Source: Lentisphaeraceae bacterium
Lineage (GTDB): Bacteria; Verrucomicrobiota; Lentisphaeria; Lentisphaerales; Lentisphaeraceae
Assembly (NCBI GenBank): GCA_021232515.1
Contig: JAJPOQ010000159.1
Coordinates: 1 to 46,330, forward strand
DNA: 46,330 nt
Direction: 5' to 3'
Position numbers and translations under genes: made by a program. Positions 43,429-46,330 of the stretch are shown here, in pieces. A model generated the notes under the pieces. That model did no database searches. It worked only from the letters and a program-made list of their open reading frames with translations, and was not told the DNA's origin. Position 1 is the first letter of the stretch, and each line of letters begins with the position of its first letter.

Positions 43429-44550
43429 TTAGTGCATGAAAACTTTGATCAGTTCACCGTAAGACTTCACATTAAAAGTCTTGTAGATGTTTTTAATATA
43501 TTCATTGGCAGAGTTTTCGCTTATACCAAAGTGGTCCGCTAGTTCCTTTTTGCCATAGCCGTCCAAGATAAATAAAAGAGCTTTATGTTGGCGGGCAGTC
43601 AGTTTCGAATAAAGACTTTTGTCGAGCTGCTTTTCTTTTAAAAATAACCAAGGTATGCGGCTAAAAACAGAGTCGACAAAGTCTCTATCTGTTTCATCAA
43701 AAGGTTCTTCTTTCCATTTTCGGTAAAGTAAGATACCACAATGCTGGTTGCCTTCTTGATTGACGGTATAGGTCATGGGGTGGTCAACATTTCCAGGCTC
43801 ATAGTATTTCTTCGTGTACTCAGAGTTGTACCAACCGTTATCATCAAGAAATTCGTAGCGTAGGTAGGAGCTGTTTCCGGTATTTATATGATGAGCAATA
43901 GAAGGGACCATATAAGGGTCTTCTAGCTTCGGATCATTTGCTGCATCAAAGAAAAGTTGTTGCTGAAACGGTGAAAAGTTAGTTAGAACGTTCAGTGCTT
44001 TAGGGCCTGCAGTCATACTTGGGTCGAACTCACTCTCGTACCAAATGTAATTGGTCGCACCAATGATCTTAACAAAATTGTCAAAAAAGTAGCGCCGTCT
44101 CTCACATATACTGACTTCCATCGACATGAGTGAATTCATGATTTGGTAGAGAAGTTCTTCATTTGATTCAGAAAGGGTTTCAGTTTTGGTGTTCAGTAAT
44201 CTACCATTTTTAACTGATGCTAGTAACTCCCTTCTAGAACTTACCATAAAGTGAGCAAGAACTTGCTTGGCGTAACCGTTGGCAGTGTGGTGACTAATCT
44301 CGAGTTTTGCGGCTATTTCTTTATTACTCATATTCTCTAACAGACAATCTAAGATTTCTTTGAGTCGCGGAGATAGACCAACTTGTCTTCTGCATCTTTG
44401 CATGAAGTCATTTTGTGGAGTTTCAACATCTGAGAATTGAGGAGTAAATTGTGATAGGATTAGGAGTTTTTCATCTTCAGAGCAATGACGAGAAGTCATT
44501 TCAGATAAGGCTTCAATCCAAGTGTGATCTAAATCAGCTTTATTGGGCAT
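43429..44550 (-). CDS. Transcriptional regulator with two LuxR-type HTH domains
   Basis: 373 residues. An HTH near the N-terminus (about 59-112: LSPRLKEILDCLLENMSNKEIAAKLEISHHTANGYAKQVLAHF) and another at the C-terminus (about 317-370: LTARQHKALLFILDGYGKKELADHFGISENSANEYIKNIYKTFNV) both have the LuxR/GerE form. The middle (about 130-300, YFFDNFVKIIGATNYIWYESEF, DDNGWYNSEYTKKYYEPG) looks like a sensory domain, perhaps GAF-like. LuxR proteins normally carry a single C-terminal HTH. It is next to the second sigma/FecR module on the same strand. Confidence 0.82.
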   Translation of the reverse strand: MPNKADLDHTWIEALSEMTSRHCSEDEKLLILSQFTPQFSDVETPQNDFMQRCRRQVGLSPRLKEILDCLLENMSNKEIAAKLEISHHTANGYAKQVLAHFMVSSRRELLASVKNGRLLNTKTETLSESNEELLYQIMNSLMSMEVSICERRRYFFDNFVKIIGATNYIWYESEFDPSMTAGPKALNVLTNFSPFQQQLFFDAANDPKLEDPYMVPSIAHHINTGNSSYLRYEFLDDNGWYNSEYTKKYYEPGNVDHPMTYTVNQEGNQHCGILLYRKWKEEPFDETDRDFVDSVFSRIPWLFLKEKQLDKSLYSKLTARQHKALLFILDGYGKKELADHFGISENSANEYIKNIYKTFNVKSYGELIKVFMH

Positions 44551-44812
44551 AGTAACTTAAATTTAAACTTTTTTTCAAAAAATTTGCAATAACCACCTAA
44601 AAAGGGGGGCTGCAAAAAAACGCTCGCAGATTATTTTTAAATCAACTAAGCGACAGAACGCTGATAAAACAGATTATCAATAGTCGCATTTGCCACTAAA
44701 AATTGGCATTTAGTACAGCTTTTCTTGGAAGTGAGAGACTGAGGGCGTATTGGGCGGATACGAATGAGGGCAAAAATGTAGCGAGGAATTTATTTCCTCG
44801 CTTATTTTTTTG
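44551..44812. other. Intergenic region between the regulator and the sulfatase
   Basis: 262 bases. It holds a G-tract (GGGGGG), A-tracts, a weak inverted repeat around TGCCA/TGGCA (44691-44707) and the terminator at 44780-44802. The regulator's promoter should lie here, but I cannot place -35/-10 boxes with confidence. Confidence 0.4.
44780..44802 (-). terminator. Terminator after the sulfatase gene
   Basis: AGCGAGGAA (44780-44788), a 5-base loop and TTCCTCGCT (44794-44802): a perfect 9-bp stem 10 bases after the sulfatase stop. Read on the minus strand it is followed by ACATTTTTG. On the plus strand it is followed by TATTTTTTT, so it may work in both directions. Confidence 0.75.
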
Positions 44813-46192
44813 TTATTTTCTCTTCTTCTTTTTCTTAGTCGAAGGATAAGTTTGCTTAATAACTTGGTCAACAATTGAACGATTGTGCATGTTCTCAAAC
44901 GCTTTGAGGATAGGATCGTTTGTTAAAGTCATATTTTTTTGTAAAAGTTTTTTAAATTGAGTAATAGTTGTTTTATACTCTGGATTGTCGATAAGGTTGA
45001 CTAAGCAGTTCGGGTCTTTTTCAAGATCGTAAAATTCTTCGATTGGTCTGTGACGAAATAGGTTTACGCGCGATTCGATGTGTTTATTTGTTGTTGTGGC
45101 AGCTTCCATGGCTTTCATAGTTCGGCCTTCGTTGTTATTCTTATAACGACTTTTAGAATCAAAAGCATTATAGATATACCCAAACTTTTTATTTTGGATT
45201 GCTCTCATTGGAACTGCTGCAGAACCAGCTTTTTTGTCTATTTGCGTGAAAACATATTCTCGGCCATCTTCGTTTTGTCCTTTGAGAAGTGGAAGCAGTG
45301 AACGGCCGTCGAGTTTTTCGGGTTTAGGAATTCCTGTTAGCTCTAAAAATGTTGGGAGTAAGTCGATTGTAGATACGTAGTGCGTATTGTCTTTCATGCC
45401 GGTTTTGATGGTGTTTGGCCAACGAACGAGAAATGGTGTTCTTGAGCTATGGAACCAAGTGTTGCACTTCGCAAATGGCATGGCGATGCCGTTGTCTGAC
45501 ATGAAGATAACTAGAGTACTCTCGGCAAAACCAGATTTATCAAGTGCTTCCATAACAGCGCCGAATGTGTCATCTAGGCGTCTAGTTGAGTTTAGATACG
45601 CGGCAAACTCTTCTTTTACTTCAGGTAAGTTAGGCAGAAAGCCGGGAAGAGTTACATCTTCAGGTTTATAGATCTTTGAAGGCATTTCAGCATTTTTGAG
45701 AAGTTTGTTTGGATAACAATATGGTCGATGTGGGTCGTGAGAGTTAACCATAAAGTAAAAAGGCTTTTGCTCTTTTTTACTTTTAGCGAAGAAGTCTTCA
45801 GCTCTTTGTTTATAAAGTTTAGGGCTACGGCCATTTCCTAATTCTTTTTGGTCAAACGAGAAGTCCCAAGATGACGTTGGTTTAGGAGTTGAGTGAGGGA
45901 CTTTTCCCAAGATGCCAGTTAAGTATCCACCATCCTTCATGATGTCGATGACATTTGGAATATCGGGGCGACTAGGCATGAAACCCATTCCTCCAGAATT
46001 GTGACTATAAAGACCTGTGCCTATAACCGTTCTACATGGGTAGCAAATAGCAACATTCACATGAGCTTGTTGAAACTGCATACCTTGGCCGGCGAATTTA
46101 TCTAGGTTTGGAGTTAAGTCGGCGGGTTGTCCTCCATAAACACCTAAAGATTCAGCATGTAAATCATCGGCAGTGAAGAGTAATATATTCAT
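44813..46192 (-). CDS. Sulfatase (formylglycine-dependent); signal-peptide start unclear
   Basis: 459 residues from ATG 46192. The sulfatase core is complete: metal-binding Asp9/Asp10 (LLFTADDLHAES), the CxPxR formylglycine site (Cys50-Tyr-Pro-Cys-Arg54), KVPHSTPKP, NSHDPHRPYC, VIFMSDNGIAMPF and a C-terminal FYDLEKDPNCLVNL followed by a lysine-rich end. It should desulfate a glycan. The 20 or so in-frame codons before ATG 46192 read as a signal peptide (QLIAFLLLLGLGELSAAEK), but no ATG, GTG or TTG precedes them before an in-frame TGA at 46264-46262. An anaerobic or FGE-type maturase is not in the window. Confidence 0.87.
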   Translation of the reverse strand: MNILLFTADDLHAESLGVYGGQPADLTPNLDKFAGQGMQFQQAHVNVAICYPCRTVIGTGLYSHNSGGMGFMPSRPDIPNVIDIMKDGGYLTGILGKVPHSTPKPTSSWDFSFDQKELGNGRSPKLYKQRAEDFFAKSKKEQKPFYFMVNSHDPHRPYCYPNKLLKNAEMPSKIYKPEDVTLPGFLPNLPEVKEEFAAYLNSTRRLDDTFGAVMEALDKSGFAESTLVIFMSDNGIAMPFAKCNTWFHSSRTPFLVRWPNTIKTGMKDNTHYVSTIDLLPTFLELTGIPKPEKLDGRSLLPLLKGQNEDGREYVFTQIDKKAGSAAVPMRAIQNKKFGYIYNAFDSKSRYKNNNEGRTMKAMEAATTTNKHIESRVNLFRHRPIEEFYDLEKDPNCLVNLIDNPEYKTTITQFKKLLQKNMTLTNDPILKAFENMHNRSIVDQVIKQTYPSTKKKKKRK

Positions 46193-46330
46193 TTTTTCTG
46201 CAGCAGATAATTCTCCTAAACCTAGTAATAGAAGAAATGCGATTAGTTGTTTTGTAGTGCTTCAGCGGGAATAGGACAGTTGATCATTTTCTGTTAGATA
46301 CAGATTGAGTTAAAAATAACATCTTAGGCG

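Noticed and set aside
44691..44725. Possible sigma-54 promoter (TTGGCA then GC)
   Set aside because: GG and GC are 11 bases apart instead of 10 and the -12 box is poor.
1..46330. tRNA, rRNA, CRISPR array, prophage or toxin-antitoxin loci
   Set aside because: Looked for cloverleaf ends, regular repeats, phage structural genes and small paired genes; none seen.

Overview
The window reads as a chromosomal segment of a Lentisphaera-like bacterium (PVC superphylum, Lentisphaerota). This is inferred from gene content, not from a marker gene. The signs are repeated prepilin-type proteins (N-terminal [17 protein letters not shown]-terminal LDGSAxWA), the DUF1592/DUF1552 secreted pair typical of Planctomycetes and relatives, ECF sigma factor plus FecR pairs whose FecR proteins carry LamG or CBM-like domains, and a DUF1080 protein, a sulfatase and a rhamnogalacturonan-acetylesterase-like hydrolase.

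Layout. 1-446: remnant of a prepilin-type gene. 443-18231: mostly housekeeping, with pdxB, a DUF4212/sodium-solute symporter pair with a clear terminator, a TonB-dependent receptor, a DEAD-box helicase, a zinc-ribbon membrane protein with a BLUF photoreceptor, nspC, a Ser/Thr kinase with an altered DFG motif, a five-gene run (two exported unknowns, sixA, trpD, a haem-binding lipoprotein), a GNAT acetyltransferase and RNase R. 18401-21554: a membrane-protein locus split by a ~1.34-kb insertion sequence. 21667-34906: DUF1080 gene and divergent PAS-AraC regulator, pilin-like genes, FG-GAP protein, ECF sigma/FecR-LamG module, and the DUF1592-DUF1552-DUF1552 cluster. 34978-41156: secreted protein, a membrane gene with an internal stop, esterase, and a coupled DUF4405/DUF2271-FAD oxidoreductase-pilin operon. 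41450-43347: second ECF sigma/FecR module. 43429-46192: a regulator with two LuxR-type HTH domains and a sulfatase.

The main result is two shared promoter-like motifs near the sigma/FecR modules. TGAAATGTT-N12-GCGG occurs three times with identical spacing: before the DUF1592 gene, before the second DUF1552 gene and before a pilin gene. CTTGTCCAA-N17-CTGTA occurs before the second sigma gene itself and before the DUF4405/FAD/pilin operon. They suggest two ECF regulons in which a membrane FecR protein with a glycan-binding-like outer domain controls a sigma factor, which switches on secreted oxidoreductase/DUF enzymes together with pilin-like proteins. The sequence shows the motifs; the wiring is inference.

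There are also signs of decay: the insertion sequence, an in-frame TGA in an otherwise open membrane gene, a sulfatase whose signal-peptide codons lack a start codon, and the pilin remnant. No tRNA, rRNA or CRISPR array was seen. The only stretches near 300 bases without a gene are 41157-41449, 44551-44812 and 33111-33360, each described below.
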